NCBI GenBank assembly: GCA_014302835.1
Contig: CP060294.1
Span: forward strand, 620,001-684,000
Reading direction: 5' to 3'
DNA: 64,000 nucleotides
From: Pedobacter sp. PAMC26386
Lineage (GTDB): Bacteria > Bacteroidota > Bacteroidia > Sphingobacteriales > Sphingobacteriaceae
The notes under the pieces were generated by a model. The model saw only the letters and a list, made by a program, of their open reading frames with translations. It did not search any database and was not told the origin of the DNA. How positions within the stretch are numbered: the stretch's first letter is position 1; each line of letters opens with the position of its first letter. Below, one piece after another: positions 18,637-32,300 of this stretch. The position numbers and the translations under genes were made by a program.

Positions 18637-21600
18637 TTATAGATTTACGTTAATGCCTAATGTATAATTGGTTAAAATAGGGTAGTAGTTTCCACGAACC
18701 TTTGTTACCTTATTGTCTTCAGTATTTGTTTCCGGATCCCAACCTTTAGGATATTTATTGAATGATAAAGGATTCTGTGAACTTACATTGATTCGTATGC
18801 CTTTAATTCCAGATTTAGCAAAGAGACTTGAAGGAAGAGAATAGCCTAGTTGTATACTTCTGATTTTAAAATAACTGGCATTCAATAAATAAAAAGAAGA
18901 AGGTAACGTGTTTGGAGTACCTGAATTGGAAATAACTTCCAGTCTTGGATATTTGGCATTAGGATCTGGGTTATTTGCCGACCAGTGATTATCTGCCATA
19001 TATTGTTGAATACTTCCATTGTTATAAAAAGCATACCCTGCATAATCATTTAATATTCCTGACACCTTAGCAACCCCCTGACCGACAATGGCCAAGTCAA
19101 AATTCTTATAATTAAGTCCAATATTGATTCCGTAATTGTATTTAGGAATAGAACTCCCCAGATAAGTACGATCATAAGCAGGGTCTACTTTGCCGTCTGG
19201 AACTCCGTTAGGACCACTGATGTCTTTATAACGAATATCACCAGGTTTCGCTACTGGATTGATAGCCGTCTGGTTTGCATATCTGGCAATATCAGCAGCG
19301 TCTGTAAATAAACCATCTGCCTGATAACCGTAGTATAAGCCTATTGGGTATCCGATAAAAATATCACTTCCATTACCGGTCAGGCCATTTGGCTGTAAAA
19401 TATTTCCTACGCCAAGATCGAGAACTTTATTATTGATAATACTCAGGTTTCCACTTACATTATAAGATAGTGCACCTATATTATTTTTATAACTTAAACT
19501 GAATTCCCAACCCTTATTGCTGAGTTTACCAGAGTTCTCTATACCAACGTCAAAACCAAGTACCTTAGATACACTACCAGCAGGGGCAACCAGAATATCA
19601 TAAGTATATCTGTCAAAATAGGTAGCTGTAAAACTCAGGTTGTTAAAAATCGTAGTTTCGAGTCCAATGTCTTTGGTACGGGTAGATTCCCAATGAATAT
19701 TAGGATTAACCAAGGTTTTATTTGCAACTCCGGTTGATATGGTATTTCCAAAAGGATAGTTAGAATCTTTTGTTTCCAACACATTTTGATAAGTGTAATT
19801 CCCAATATTTTGATTACCTAGTACTCCATAAGAGGCTTTGATTTTTAGTTCATTCAACCAGTTGAATTTATCTTTGAGGAATTTTTCCTGGGAGATACGC
19901 CAGCCTGCTGCGACAGCCGGAAAAGTTGCATATTTATTGTTTTGAGGAAAGCGGGACGAACCATCGTACCGTACCGTACCTTCAATCAAATACTTATTTG
20001 CAAAGTTGTAGTTTAATCTTCCAAAATAGGAGTCAAGTGCAAATTCTGCACCTGTACCTGAATTGCTCTGTGTACTGGCATCTCCAGCATTTAATTGGGT
20101 AAGGGTGTTTGTGCTATATCCACCTCTGGAGGCAATGAAAGTATTAGATCCTGTATATTCATAAGTATGGCCAGCTAAAATACCAAACTGGTGCTGCTGC
20201 AAACTTTTTTTATACTCCACTAATTGCTGTAGTGTTTTGTAGTTGTTTTGAACATTCCCTTGTGTAAGACTTCCGGGGCCAATTGTAACCAAATTGTTTA
20301 AACGCTGATTGGCCAAAAAGCGCTGGCTATTTTCATTGAGCTGTGTATAGGCTGCAATTAAAGAGATTTTCAGATCAGGAATTGGTGTATAATCCAAACG
20401 CTCATTAATTAATAGGTCAGTCTGTTTCTTTTTATAGAAGGAGTCATTATTAAAATAGGAGTAAGGAGTTCCTTTGCCAACAACCCCAAGGCCATAGTCT
20501 CCATTACTTAGGATATTGGGATAAATAGAAGGAACCCTGATCACCTGGCCAATATTAGTCAGCATATCATTCCAATCTAGTGTCGCTGGTGGCGCAGATT
20601 GATTATCAAGATATTGCGCGCCTGAGATTCTCGAGGTTAAACTCAGGTTTGGCAGTATTTTATTAGTCATGTTGAACCTCACATTATACCTGGTGTAATC
20701 ATTTTTGATGACAATACCATTTTGATACATATATCCAAATGATAAGAGATATTGTGTGTTTTTAGTGTTATTGGATATGGATAAATTATGCCCGGTTTGT
20801 ATGGCAGATTTTTTATAGGCCAGGTCTATCCAATTGGTGTTAGGGTAATTGTCCGGGTCACTGCCATTTCTGAATTTTTCTATCTGTTCCGGACTATAAG
20901 AATTGGGTACGGCTTCATTTAACAAGCGTGCATAATCTGCGGAATTTACAAATTTGGGATAGGCGGTTGGTTTTTGTATACCCACATATCCGCTATAATT
21001 GATATGTAGTTTTTCATCTGTACCCTGACCGGTTTTTGTCGTGATTAATACAACCCCATTTGCACCTCGGGAGCCATATATAGCTGCTGTTGATGCATCC
21101 TTCAAAACAGAAATACTACTGACATCATTTGCATCTATATCATTGAATGAGTTAACCGGAATACCGTCAACCAGTATGAGTGGGGTTGTGGTTGCACCAA
21201 ATGACCCGACACCTCTGATTTGAATATTACTGGCATCATTACCTGGCTGGCCTGAACGCTGAATAAGTGTTACCCCTGACAATTGACCTGTCAGCACATT
21301 AGACAGAGAAGGGGCGGTGCGGTTATTGATGTCTTTAGCAGAAATCTGGGCGACTGAACCGATCAGGTTTGCCTTTTTCTGTGTGCCATATCCAACAATG
21401 AGGACTTCTCCAAGTTTGGCAGCACTGAGTGCTAATTGTATATCACCCATATTTTGCGTTGCAGCCACTTCTTTAGGCAGATAGCCGATATAAGAAATGA
21501 TCAGGGTAGCATCATTGGCTACATTTTTTAAAATAAACTCTCCCTTTGTATTGGTAGACGTAATTTGAGTCGTTCCTTTTACCTTGACAGTTGCGCCTAA

Positions 21601-22044
21601 AAGGGGCTGATTTGTCTCGTCCAGAACTTTACCCCGAACATCAATAGTGGAAGTCTGATCTTCAGTATTAAATGGCGTTTCTACTTTCTTTTTTAAGACA
21701 ATAGTCTGTCCGACTAGTGTATAAGTTATAGGCTGGTTTATAAAACAACGATCTAATGCTTCTTTGATAGTTGCATCCTTTAGCGTAAGTGTAATTGGAT
21801 GGCTATTCTGAAATAGCTGATCTTTATAAAAAAACGAGTAATTGCTTTGTTTTTTTATTTTTTTAAGGACTTCATTAAGGGGAGTGTTTCTCTCCGAAAG
21901 ATTTATCTTTTGCGCATAGAGAGCGGCATTAGCCTGTATACAGTTCAGGAATAGCAATAGAACTATTAATTTCATTCTACAGAGAATTTTAGCTGGCAGA
22001 AAATCTGTTATATGATTTTCTTTACCATGAAAATTAAATTTCAT
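18637..22044 (-). CDS. SusC/RagA-family TonB-dependent transporter with STN signalling domain
   Basis: The 1135-residue outer membrane protein has, in order, an extended N-terminus with signal peptide (hydrophobic core near 25-45), an STN domain (about 50-120), a CarboxypepD_reg-like domain (about 135-215), a plug (about 225-350, with VGYGTQKKANLIGSVA and IYGSRGANGVVLITTK) and a beta-barrel ending in a short Tyr/Leu-rich strand. The STN domain is the part that contacts a FecR anti-sigma factor, matching the FecR and ECF sigma genes upstream. A start at the internal Met 24 is possible. It imports glycan fragments with its SusD partner. Confidence 0.94.
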   Translation of the reverse strand: MKFNFHGKENHITDFLPAKILCRMKLIVLLLFLNCIQANAALYAQKINLSERNTPLNEVLKKIKKQSNYSFFYKDQLFQNSHPITLTLKDATIKEALDRCFINQPITYTLVGQTIVLKKKVETPFNTEDQTSTIDVRGKVLDETNQPLLGATVKVKGTTQITSTNTKGEFILKNVANDATLIISYIGYLPKEVAATQNMGDIQLALSAAKLGEVLIVGYGTQKKANLIGSVAQISAKDINNRTAPSLSNVLTGQLSGVTLIQRSGQPGNDASNIQIRGVGSFGATTTPLILVDGIPVNSFNDIDANDVSSISVLKDASTAAIYGSRGANGVVLITTKTGQGTDEKLHINYSGYVGIQKPTAYPKFVNSADYARLLNEAVPNSYSPEQIEKFRNGSDPDNYPNTNWIDLAYKKSAIQTGHNLSISNNTKNTQYLLSFGYMYQNGIVIKNDYTRYNVRFNMTNKILPNLSLTSRISGAQYLDNQSAPPATLDWNDMLTNIGQVIRVPSIYPNILSNGDYGLGVVGKGTPYSYFNNDSFYKKKQTDLLINERLDYTPIPDLKISLIAAYTQLNENSQRFLANQRLNNLVTIGPGSLTQGNVQNNYKTLQQLVEYKKSLQQHQFGILAGHTYEYTGSNTFIASRGGYSTNTLTQLNAGDASTQSNSGTGAEFALDSYFGRLNYNFANKYLIEGTVRYDGSSRFPQNNKYATFPAVAAGWRISQEKFLKDKFNWLNELKIKASYGVLGNQNIGNYTYQNVLETKDSNYPFGNTISTGVANKTLVNPNIHWESTRTKDIGLETTIFNNLSFTATYFDRYTYDILVAPAGSVSKVLGFDVGIENSGKLSNKGWEFSLSYKNNIGALSYNVSGNLSIINNKVLDLGVGNILQPNGLTGNGSDIFIGYPIGLYYGYQADGLFTDAADIARYANQTAINPVAKPGDIRYKDISGPNGVPDGKVDPAYDRTYLGSSIPKYNYGINIGLNYKNFDLAIVGQGVAKVSGILNDYAGYAFYNNGSIQQYMADNHWSANNPDPNAKYPRLEVISNSGTPNTLPSSFYLLNASYFKIRSIQLGYSLPSSLFAKSGIKGIRINVSSQNPLSFNKYPKGWDPETNTEDNKVTKVRGNYYPILTNYTLGINVNL

Positions 22045-22134
22045 ACTTTGTTAAGGTTTTTGGTTAGAGGAATAGGATGACCTGATTAGAATTCTGAAAG
22101 TCCTAACCCAAAAATCACGCTGTGTAAGCAGCTG

Positions 22135-22163
22135 ATGCCGGTATTGTTAGCGCAATCCGGCAT
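22135..22163. terminator. Hairpin between fecR and susC of locus 1
   Basis: ATGCCGG (22135-22141) pairs with CCGGCAT (22157-22163), extended by ATTG/CAAT across a one-base bulge, with a six-base loop. A T-run follows only on the plus-strand side, so on the minus strand it looks more like an attenuator or mRNA-stabilising stem ahead of susC than a full terminator. A similar hairpin occurs at the same place in locus 2. Confidence 0.45.
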
Positions 22164-22231
22164 TTTTTAGATTAAACTTTTGATGATTATAGTATTTCTT
22201 TTAGCATAGACATATTTTTAGGATATCATTA

Positions 22232-23368
22232 TTAAGGAGTTATAATTACTTTCTTACCATCTATTTTAAAATTAACATCACTGAATTGTAGTACTTTCAG
22301 TACTTCTGATAATTTAACATTTCTGGATATTTCACCAGTAAATGAGCCCGTTGGGATATTCCCTTCAAAAGTGATTTCTACATCATACCATCTTTCTAAC
22401 TGACGCATCACCTCCTTGATAGAAGACTGGTCGAAGATGAAAAGGTTGTTTTTCCAGGCGATGGCTTCAGCAACATCTACTTTACTGATTTCTATCTGCT
22501 GATTAACTCTGGCTTGTTGTCCAGGAGTAATGATGCTGCTATGATGCTGGCTACTCACTTTAACAGATCCTTCTAACAGGGTGGTAATCATTTTGGGCTC
22601 ATTTGTATAAGAAGCCACATTAAAATGTGTTCCTAGTACCTCGATATTTCCCTTTTCTGTATGTACAATAAATGGTTTGTCTTTATTTTTAGCGACCTCG
22701 AAATACGCCTCACCTTTTAATGTTACTGTCCTGTTTTTTCCGGTGAACTGTACAGGGAAATTGAGGGAGGATGAAGCATTCATATAAACTTTAGTACCAT
22801 CAGCTAATAAGAGTTGATATTGCCCTCCCTTTGGTGTGGTCAGGATATTTACTCCTAATCTTGTCTGATCATTCTCACCTCTTTTTTGATAAGATAATAA
22901 TCCATTATTCTGTTTAATAATGGCTATACCTGACTGTTGTACAAGATTACCAACCTTAGCCTCGTTTAAAATGATAGTGGACCCGTTTGACAGGGTGAGT
23001 CTGGCTGCATTGCCGCCCGGACCGATATCATGCGAGTAAACCTTGTTGTTTCGTGTGTAAATCTGAGTAACAGGTTTCGTTTGATAAAAGATAACTATTG
23101 ATAATATACCAGTCAGGATTGCTGCTGCGGTATAAAGCCACTTTCTTTTAAATAATGAAGTGGTTTTAACTGAATGATCATGATGAACCTGAAGCAGGAT
23201 TTTCTGAAGCATTTTTTTATTCAACAATTCCTCCTGGTCACCAAGGTCTAGCGGTAATTGGCTGTTTTGATTGTACCAAGTGGCAAATTGTATCTTTTCA
23301 TCAGCTGTAATTGTACCATTCAGCCATTTTTCTGCTAACTGATACTGAGTCATTTCTTTGTCTTTCAA
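22232..23368 (-). CDS. FecR-family anti-sigma factor (locus 1)
   Basis: The 378-residue protein has a cytoplasmic N-terminal region (about 1-75) that should bind the sigma factor, one membrane helix (about 77-96), the periplasmic FecR domain (about 115-290, with NILTTPKGGQYQLLLADGTKVYMNASSSLNFP broken over its strands, and GEAYFEVAK) and a C-terminal DUF4974 domain (about 300-378, near FDQSSIKEVMRQLERWYDVEI). It transmits the signal from the STN domain of the adjacent SusC to the ECF sigma factor encoded 85 bp upstream. Confidence 0.93.
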   Translation of the reverse strand: MKDKEMTQYQLAEKWLNGTITADEKIQFATWYNQNSQLPLDLGDQEELLNKKMLQKILLQVHHDHSVKTTSLFKRKWLYTAAAILTGILSIVIFYQTKPVTQIYTRNNKVYSHDIGPGGNAARLTLSNGSTIILNEAKVGNLVQQSGIAIIKQNNGLLSYQKRGENDQTRLGVNILTTPKGGQYQLLLADGTKVYMNASSSLNFPVQFTGKNRTVTLKGEAYFEVAKNKDKPFIVHTEKGNIEVLGTHFNVASYTNEPKMITTLLEGSVKVSSQHHSSIITPGQQARVNQQIEISKVDVAEAIAWKNNLFIFDQSSIKEVMRQLERWYDVEITFEGNIPTGSFTGEISRNVKLSEVLKVLQFSDVNFKIDGKKVIITP

Positions 23369-26300
23369 TAGTCTGGATTTACGGTCTCTATAATTAAGTC
23401 CGTTGAAAAATCGTTATCCCCTAGTGCAGCGGTAAATTTATTTTAAACAGGTTTTAAAAGGAAATGAAAAGGTAATTGATATTGGTCTTTAGATATTTCA
23501 GTGCCTTATTGATGTGGGACTCAATAGTTTTTTCAGAGATATTCATTTTCTCTGCTATCTGTTTATAACTGTTTTCTTCTTCACGGCTTAGCTTATAAAC
23601 TCTCTGGCATTTAGCTGGTAACTGATCCACAAGTTTACTGAGTTGTTCTTTCAGGTCGTCAAATTCAAGCAATTCCTGGGTAGAGTTATCATGAGTACTG
23701 TTGACATGTAAGGTTTCTTTGGAGTATTTATGCTGGTGGTTTTGTTTAGCCAGTATTTTAATCACTTTATATTTAACTGCTACAGCAAAATAGTTGTTGA
23801 GGGATGATATCAACTGAATACTTTCACGTCGCTTCCATATATCAATGAATATATCCTGAACAATTTCTTCTGCATCCTCCGTTATTTTGAGCTGATTATA
23901 AGCTACTCTATAGAGTTTTGACCAATATCTGTTATATAGCTCTGTAAATGCAGCTTCGTTATTATCTTTTAATAAGATAATAAGTTCTTCATCCGTATGT
24001 AAAGAGGCAGACAACATTAGGTTATTTGTGATAATATTTCTCAATCTAGCTATTTCCCCCAAAAAAAATAGCTGTAACATTGTGCAAACGTTTGCGTAGT
24101 CTGTCTCTTTATCTTAATTATTTCGTTTTAGCTGAACTAAGATAAAAATAACAGAGAATGTTTGATGTTTACCTAAAAATTTAGTTGGTATTGAAGGTAA
24201 TGTATATATATTTGTAGGCAACGTATTTTTATCCTAAAGCACTTGTATTATTTTTAATGTTCGCATTGTATAACTGTTGTAAATTATTAATCTATAAAGG
24301 AAATTTAATAACGTGATAAAAACAGAGTTGAAGGATAAGACTGTCGTTGCTGATATACTCGCAAAGTCTTTTGATGAAAACAGAAGTTTTAATACCACCA
24401 TTAAACAAGATAACGATCGGGTAAAGAAGACTAGAGAAGTCTTTGAATACTATCTTGAAAATTACCAGGAGAAAAATGTAATTCTTTACAAAAAGGCTGG
24501 TTTTACAATTTACAATAAACTGGATCTTGGATTTCCTGTGTTCTGTAGGAAACGAGCACTTAATTAATGATGTCATGACGTTCTTTAATACCAGTATGCC
24601 CGTTATTATCTTCTTCATCATCATAATTGAAGTGGCGTTGTTATTTCATCAGTGGATAGGTTATCTGACCAGGCAAAGAGAACATAAAATATTATATCAT
24701 TTGTGCATTGTTCTCTTTCTTATTCTGTACAATATCTTTGAGGGTTTCTTCCCAGATAAAAGAATAACTTATGTACCTGAGAAATGGCAGAATTTTTTAG
24801 GCTATGGCTTTGGTTATATTTTTTGTGCTTACTGTCCACTTTATTTTTATAAAGCAATGGGATTGAAGTCACTAAGGTTTCATGGCCGGTATGGATTTCT
24901 TTTTATCCTTATCCCATTATTTGTTTTTTATGGGATTTTATATCCAGTAAATAATGATATTTCTTTTACTAGAAAGTATGTATACATTATTCCGATACTC
25001 TATGCTATAGTTTTGTTCTCTACTGCTATTAAAGGGACGTACAAGGAATATCATTTGTATAAGGACAAGGTGTTACTTGTGGAGCGGTTATGTATTTTCT
25101 TTGCTGTATTTCCTATCAGTATAACCCCGGTCTTTGGGGCTTGGCTAGGAATTGATAAATGGATTATAACCTTCATGTGTAATGTGGGGTTTTTAATTGT
25201 CAATGCAATATTAATGAGACAATTCGTTAAACAATCTAAGCTTGAACAGGATAAACTAGCTGAAATGAAGATTGAGCTTGATCAGATGAATATTTCGGCG
25301 AAAAGAGATGTTATTGTTGGTTTTGCAGAAAAATGCAGCCTCTATAATTTAACAGCCCGTGAAATAGAGATTGCTGAATTAATCGCTGAAGGATTAAAAT
25401 ATAAAGATCTCGGTGAAAAGCTATTTATATCTGAAAGAACGGTCGCCAAACATGTCCAGAACATGTTTCTGAAAACTGGTGCGGAAAATAAAACCATGCT
25501 GATCAAATCATTAAAAGGATGATTTTTTTATTGACCTGTTGCCCCCTGTAAAATGTCGTATTGGCCCCTCACAGCTCTATTGATTATAGTTTATTTTTGT
25601 TATAAATCGATAATTAAGGAGAGGTATCATTTTATGGAAAATACTCATGTGACTGGTCATTATGCGAATGTAAACGGACTGAAAATGTACTATGAAATTC
25701 ATAGTAATGGGAAACCTTTGGTATTGATCCATGGGGGAGGGTCTGCTTTGAACAGGATGCGGATGACGTAGCAGCCTTACTTGTTCATTTGCATATTCCT
25801 AAGGTATGTATAATCGGTTTTAGTAATGGAGTAGGCACTGCTTTGCAAGTTGCGATAAGACATCCAGGGTTGGTTGATAAGCTTGTCGTTATTTCTGGAA
25901 TGTATAAAAGAGAGGATATGTACCCATGGTTTTGGGAAATGATGGAAAAAACGACTTTTGAGGGAATGCCGTCTTTATATAAAGAAGCTTATTTAAAGAT
26001 AACTCCTAGTGAAGAGGGGGCTGTTAACGATGTATCACCGGGATAGCCAAAGAATGATTAATTTCAGCTCATGGAATGAGGAGGAAATCCGGTCAATTCA
26101 GGTTCCTGTACTGGTTTCGATTGGTGATCAGGATGTGGTACGACCAGAAGCGGCGGTGGAATTATATCGGTTATTGCCTAAAGGAAGGCTTGCCATATTT
26201 TCGGGGGGGCATGGGGAGTGTTTAGGCAAAATTATGACAGTTGGACCTGGAACTAAGGGAAAGGCAGATTTTTTTGTGACTATGATCAGGGAGTTTTTAG

Positions 26301-29300
26301 GGTAGATTAAGTCTGATCAATAAATTATTTAGAATTGATCAATCCTTTTTTGCTATAAATGTAGGCTACCCCAACGCTATCTCCTTCGGGAAATTTAAAA
26401 CCTGGTAATTCTGCGCCTCTGATCAGATTATCTTTAATACGCATAAACTGAATTTGTCTTTCGGCAAGGTCGCCACCTCTTGAAAATGAATATTTATATT
26501 CTAGCTTGCCGCCCTTGTTGATGAAGATTGCATAATGAGTATCCCAATTATTCCCACCACCACGTCCTTCAATGGAAAAAGGCATGATCGCATCGTCTAA
26601 ATGATCACCATTTATATCACCAATCAAGATGGGGCGCTCTGAGTCGAATATTGATCCGCCATCTTGATCCATCTCCAGTTCTTTAATGAACCGGGCTGTT
26701 TTTACTGTTTTTTTAAAGGAGGAAAGTACGGTAGTGGTATCAATTTTTGAAATGATGGTGTCTGTTAATGTGGTGTCTTTGGAGACTGTCGCGATACTTT
26801 TATTCACTACTTGCAGGCTTTGATGGAGCTCATGGTGACTTTCGTTCTTCATTTTGTTTTTGCAGCTTAAAAACAAGAAGATGAATATGATTGGGAAATA
26901 GTTTTTTAAAAGATGCATAATTCCTAATATTGAATGGGAGACAAATATAGTTTTGGATTATTCAAATTAATGTAGATATTTTGTTACATTTTTTAAATGA
27001 AAAGTATTTATGTTTATTGTTTAATCTCAATTAATAAACGACTGATTTGAAGGTTTTAACCTTGAAAAGATGACAACAAAACTAAATAGTAATATTCCAA
27101 TAAAAACAGTGCATCTCTTTCCGGTATTAGACAAGTTACTCTTGGAACTTTTGCCGGCGCTAACAGCAGAAGAATGGAATTTGCCTACTATTGCCAAATT
27201 ATGGACGGTTAAGGATATTACTGCACATTTGCTGGATGGGAATTTAAGAATGTTATCTGCCTCAAGGGATCATTTTTTTTGGAGAAACATCAAAGGACAC
27301 TGCTATTAAATCGAGCGCTACAGTTAGAATAGAACCATACGATGCATGGGCTTTGTTTTCAAAAGGAATTACGCCTAAAGAAGCTATCGGAAAGGTCTGG
27401 GTTACCGGAAATCAGGAAATGGGAGAGGTCGTTTTACAGCTGGTTGCTGTTATGACATAATCGGAGTAAGTCTTTCATTAGTCTATCGATTCAGAGAAGA
27501 AAGAAAATTTTTATTGAACGAAACAATTACGATTAAAGTACAAGATGTATCTTTGCAAAAAATATAAATAATGATAGAAGTTAAGGAATACAAAGTACTG
27601 GAATATGTTGTAGGTATACTTAAGAAGGCGATAGCAGATTCGAAAGTTGAAAAAAAATCAGAGGGAGTTTCAGTTATAAAGGATGGTAACGATACAATCC
27701 AGTTAGAGCAGATATTTGATAATATTGGAAATACCGCTTCAATTTTGATAACAGATAAAAAAGAAATCATCTTCAGTGAAGATTTACTAGAAACCTTATT
27801 AGACATACAAGAGGGGGGATCTGATCTTAACCAGCAAATTTCTAAAATCGTTATCAACGATTTAAGCGTTGAGACAGAGATTATATTACATGCTGTAAAA
27901 GATTGCTTTGATAACCTGAGCAGTAGCTATGAATTTGTGAAAACAAGTGAAAAAGAGATTCATAAATTGGCCATTCAATTTAAATTTGGTGATCATAAAT
28001 TCAGCTTAAATTTGATAAATGAGCCTGCTGTAATTAATCTGACAGCAGATTTCGCTGCAACATTGGACCCTGCAGTAAAGAAAACTATTGAAGGAGACGT
28101 AGTTAAAGCACAAAAAGCTATTAACATGTTATTTAAGGAAGGTAAATAATTTAAATTCTAAGCCTGTTTAGAATAGATAGCAGATAAGAATTGAAAATAA
28201 TAAAGAATGCCCTGTTTCTTTGTGGAACGGGGCATTCTTCTATTTTATAAGATTTGCATTCGCTTATTTAGTGCTGCCCGATAGGCATCGGAGACCGGAA
28301 CAAAGTAATTATGAATAATCAGTGTTCCTCCCTCTAAGGTGTCAATCTTGCTTACATTGATAATAAAGGATCGGTGAACTCTTAAAAAAATACCATGCTT
28401 AAGCTTTTCCTCCACGGATTTTAGGGAAGAATAAATGGAATAAACTTTGTTATCAAGATAAATTTTAACACTACCACCCATTGCCTCCATATATAAAATA
28501 TCACTCAGTTTCAGCCGTCTTACCACGTTTGAATCCCGGATAAATATAAATTCATCTTCTTTATTTACAAGGGTGATGTTTTTATTTTTAAGTAAAGTCT
28601 TTGCTTTTTCAACGGCTTGTAAAAATCGGATTGGAATGATTGGTTTTAAAAGATAGTCAATTACGCTAAGGTCAAATGCTTCTGCCGCATAGTCGACACT
28701 GCCAGTTGTAAAAATGATCATGGGTTTTTTCTCCCCTAAGGTCTTTACTAGGTCTAATCCACTCATACCTGGCATTTCAATGTCCAGAAACAATAGATCT
28801 ATCTGACCAAGGATGACTTCCTGATAAGCTGCTGTTGCATCCTCACATTCCTTAATCAAGGTCAGAGCAGGATCCATACGCACCATTTGTTTTAAGGCCG
28901 TAAGAGCGATTTTGTTATCGTCAACAATTAAACAGTTCATTTCAACAGGTAGTTGATCTCTACTAAAATAACGATAATTCCAAAGAAAAAAGAATCTAAT
29001 TATTTAACCTCTTCTAAAAATTCAAGGGTTAAAAAACCTTATTTGTCGGGTGATAATGCCTGTCTGTCAAGTCTTTGTTCTATCGCATTTGCAAGACTGG
29101 TACTTTTGGGCATTATTTAAAACCAAAAACTATTTTAAGAATAACTTATGAAAACAGTAAAAACAATTTTTGCCTTAATGATCATTCTTTTTGCAGCTCA
29201 ATATACAAAAGCACAAACTGGACTGATGAGCCCTGTTAGCTTTAAACTAAAAAACGGTACCTCTGTTATTATTGCAGAAAATCAAGTTGCTGAAAAGGTG

Positions 29301-32300
29301 TATACTAAATTCACTACTGAAGATCAGGAAGGTAATCATAGCTACACTAAAGGTACTACAGAAATTCTGAATGCGATGTTAAATAAAACTGTTGCACCTG
29401 CAACTCAGGTAAATTTTGATAACGAAGGTGGACACATCAATGCTTCATCTGCTGATTTCAATAATGCATTAACAGCACTCTCCACTGCTATACAAACAGC
29501 TGATTTAAACAAAATATTATTTGAAAAAGCAAAAGCCGGATTAATTGCACAAACTAAACTGAAAGGGCATAATGCAGGAACAGCTTCTGTAGCTGACCTT
29601 GAAGCTACCAGCTTAAAAGATGTAAGAGAGTTTTATCATAAAAACATGATTCCTTCTAAAACCTTTATTACAATTGCAGGAAACATCAAATCTTCTACAG
29701 CAAAAGCTATGGTACAAAAAGCTTTTGGTAGCTGGACAGAAGCTACTTCCACTAAGGAATTGTCTAAATAATTTTTTAAAAAACTAAAAAGGGCTGTCTC
29801 AATTAATTGAGACGGCCCTTTTTAGTTTTAAGGTTATTAAAAGATAAAGTCACTCTCTTCCTGGAGGTAGATGAATAGGCTTATGGTGTGATATTGATGT
29901 TTTTACAACTGCTTATTCTGCACCAGGGGCGATACGTTTCGGTATGGAAGTATACAGGGCTTTTGATCAGGATGTAAATGACAACAGAGAGGTTCTAAGT
30001 GAAAAGAGACCACTTTCTATTCCTGTCTTAGCTATTGGAGGTGAGATCAGTACCAGTGGCTCTATTATGAAAGATATGATGCTGGAAGTTTCTTCAATAG
30101 TTCGTTATGTCTCTTGTTAATTGTAGACCCAATGAATTTTCATCCAAATAAGAAAGTCGTGAAACCGGATCGAAAGTCTGTACATCAGTATAAAAAAGTT
30201 TAAGCCACATTTAATTATGGTTTAGTTTACTCGGAATCGAAAGACTAAAACTTAATTAAATGAAACTACTTTTTTACCTCATGCTCTTATTTCCTATGGC
30301 AGGATATACTCAGATCTCTCTTTCTGGTAAGGTGTCAGACCAAAATAAAACGCCAGTATCTTATGTGAATATCATGGTTAAGCATGACTCCTTACTTGTC
30401 GCCCAAACGATAACTGATAGCCTGGGAAATTACCGGATAAAAGTAGGGGGAATCGGGTCCTATGAAGTTTTCTTTCAGGATATCAATTTTATCCGTCAAA
30501 AAGTGTCTTTACATCTTATTAAAGATACTGTCGTGGATGTGAAACTGGAGGAGGTCAACAATAAACTAAGCGAGGTAATTATTAGCTCAAGGAAAAATAT
30601 CATCGAGAGGAAAGCTGGGAAATATGTGATCGATATCTCCAATAGTGTAATTGCTATGGGTAGCGATGCTTTTATTTTGCTCGGTCAAACACCAGGTTTA
30701 AAGGCTTCTTCAAAACAAATTGGCCTGGTGGGCAAAAGTGATTTAATTGTAACTGTAGATGATAAAGTTTTGCAGCTAAGTGGCGAGGATCTGGTCAGTT
30801 TTTTGAAAACTATTCCCTCCAACGATATTGCCCGAATTGAAGTTATTACTAATCCTTCTGCAAAATATGAAGCACAAGGAAGTAGTGGGGTAGTGAACAT
30901 TGTTATGAAAAAAAGTAGTAGAGAGGGGTATAATGCAACCGTTAATGTGAGCTATAAGCAGTATCAGCATGCGAATTTTAATGAGAATGCTAGTTTGTCC
31001 ATTAATAAAGGTAAATGGAATGTCAACGCGAATGTGATCTTTGCTACTGGGACGGATTTGGAAGAACATGCTATTGACACCTATTATCCAAACCAAACCT
31101 GGTATGTGCTTGGTGATGGTATTGACAAGAACAAGAGTTTCAATTCAACCCTTGATATTCAATACCGCCTTTCTGATCAAACACAAATTAATTTAACAGT
31201 TTTAAATACAAATAAGAAGTCTGATAAGAAATCTGATTACAAGACTAATATTTTCGATCTTAATCATCATCTGGATTCAGTAAGTAACAGTAGCAGTGAT
31301 CAGGAGAATAAAAATGTACAATCTTTGGTCGGTTTTCAATTGAAACATAACTTTAATACTGAAGGGAAATCACTAATAGCAGGGGCTGAGTGGTTAGACA
31401 GGGGAGAGGGCAGCAATCAAGATTTATGGAACCAAAACTATCTTCCGTTTGCTGTTCAACCGATTACCGTCTCTAAAATCAGAAGTACAAATAGAACTGA
31501 CTTAGACGTTTTTACAGTTAATAGTGAATTAAAATTGCCTGTAGGTGGATATGAACTGTCTGTTGGAGGAAAAGCCACTTTTGTCAATTTGAGGAATGGA
31601 TCGAAAGTATTTGAAGGCGTAAACGGTGGATATGTTTTTGATGCTTTACAATCGCCCGTTTCTATTTACAAAGAGAATAGGCAGGCATTGTTTTCTGATT
31701 TTAAAAGGACATTTGATCAATGGAAACTTCAATTGGGTTTGAGAGTGGAGTATACGCAGACCAATGGCACCTTCCAAAAAGATTACTTGCAATTTTTTCC
31801 TTCGCTGAATATTGGATACAGCCTGGATGATAACAACAATTTTGATCTAACTTACGGAAGACGAATAAACAGACCAGGTTTTAAATTGTTAAATCCGTTC
31901 AGAGCATATATTAATGCTTATGATTATTGGGAAGGGAACCCTTTTCTTAGACCATCAGTAACCAATAATCTGGATGTTTCTCATACTTTTTCTCATACTT
32001 TTACTACTACTTTCTCTTATTCAAATACGAAAGACAATTTTGAACAGATTGCGGTTTTCCAACCTGGTAATGTTGTCTCTCATCAGGCGTTAAATTACAT
32101 GAATTCTAATCTTTACCAGGTCATGTTGACCCAATCAATTAAGAGCGGGAAATGGCTGGTGACTAATCTGCAATTGCAGGGGTTTTACAAAGAGTACTTG
32201 GCTAAGATATCTTCAATAGCAGATAATAGGGCAAAGGGATGGTATTTTATGGCGAATAACCAGGTTCAGTTAAACGAGGGAAAAACGGTTTCAGCAGAAG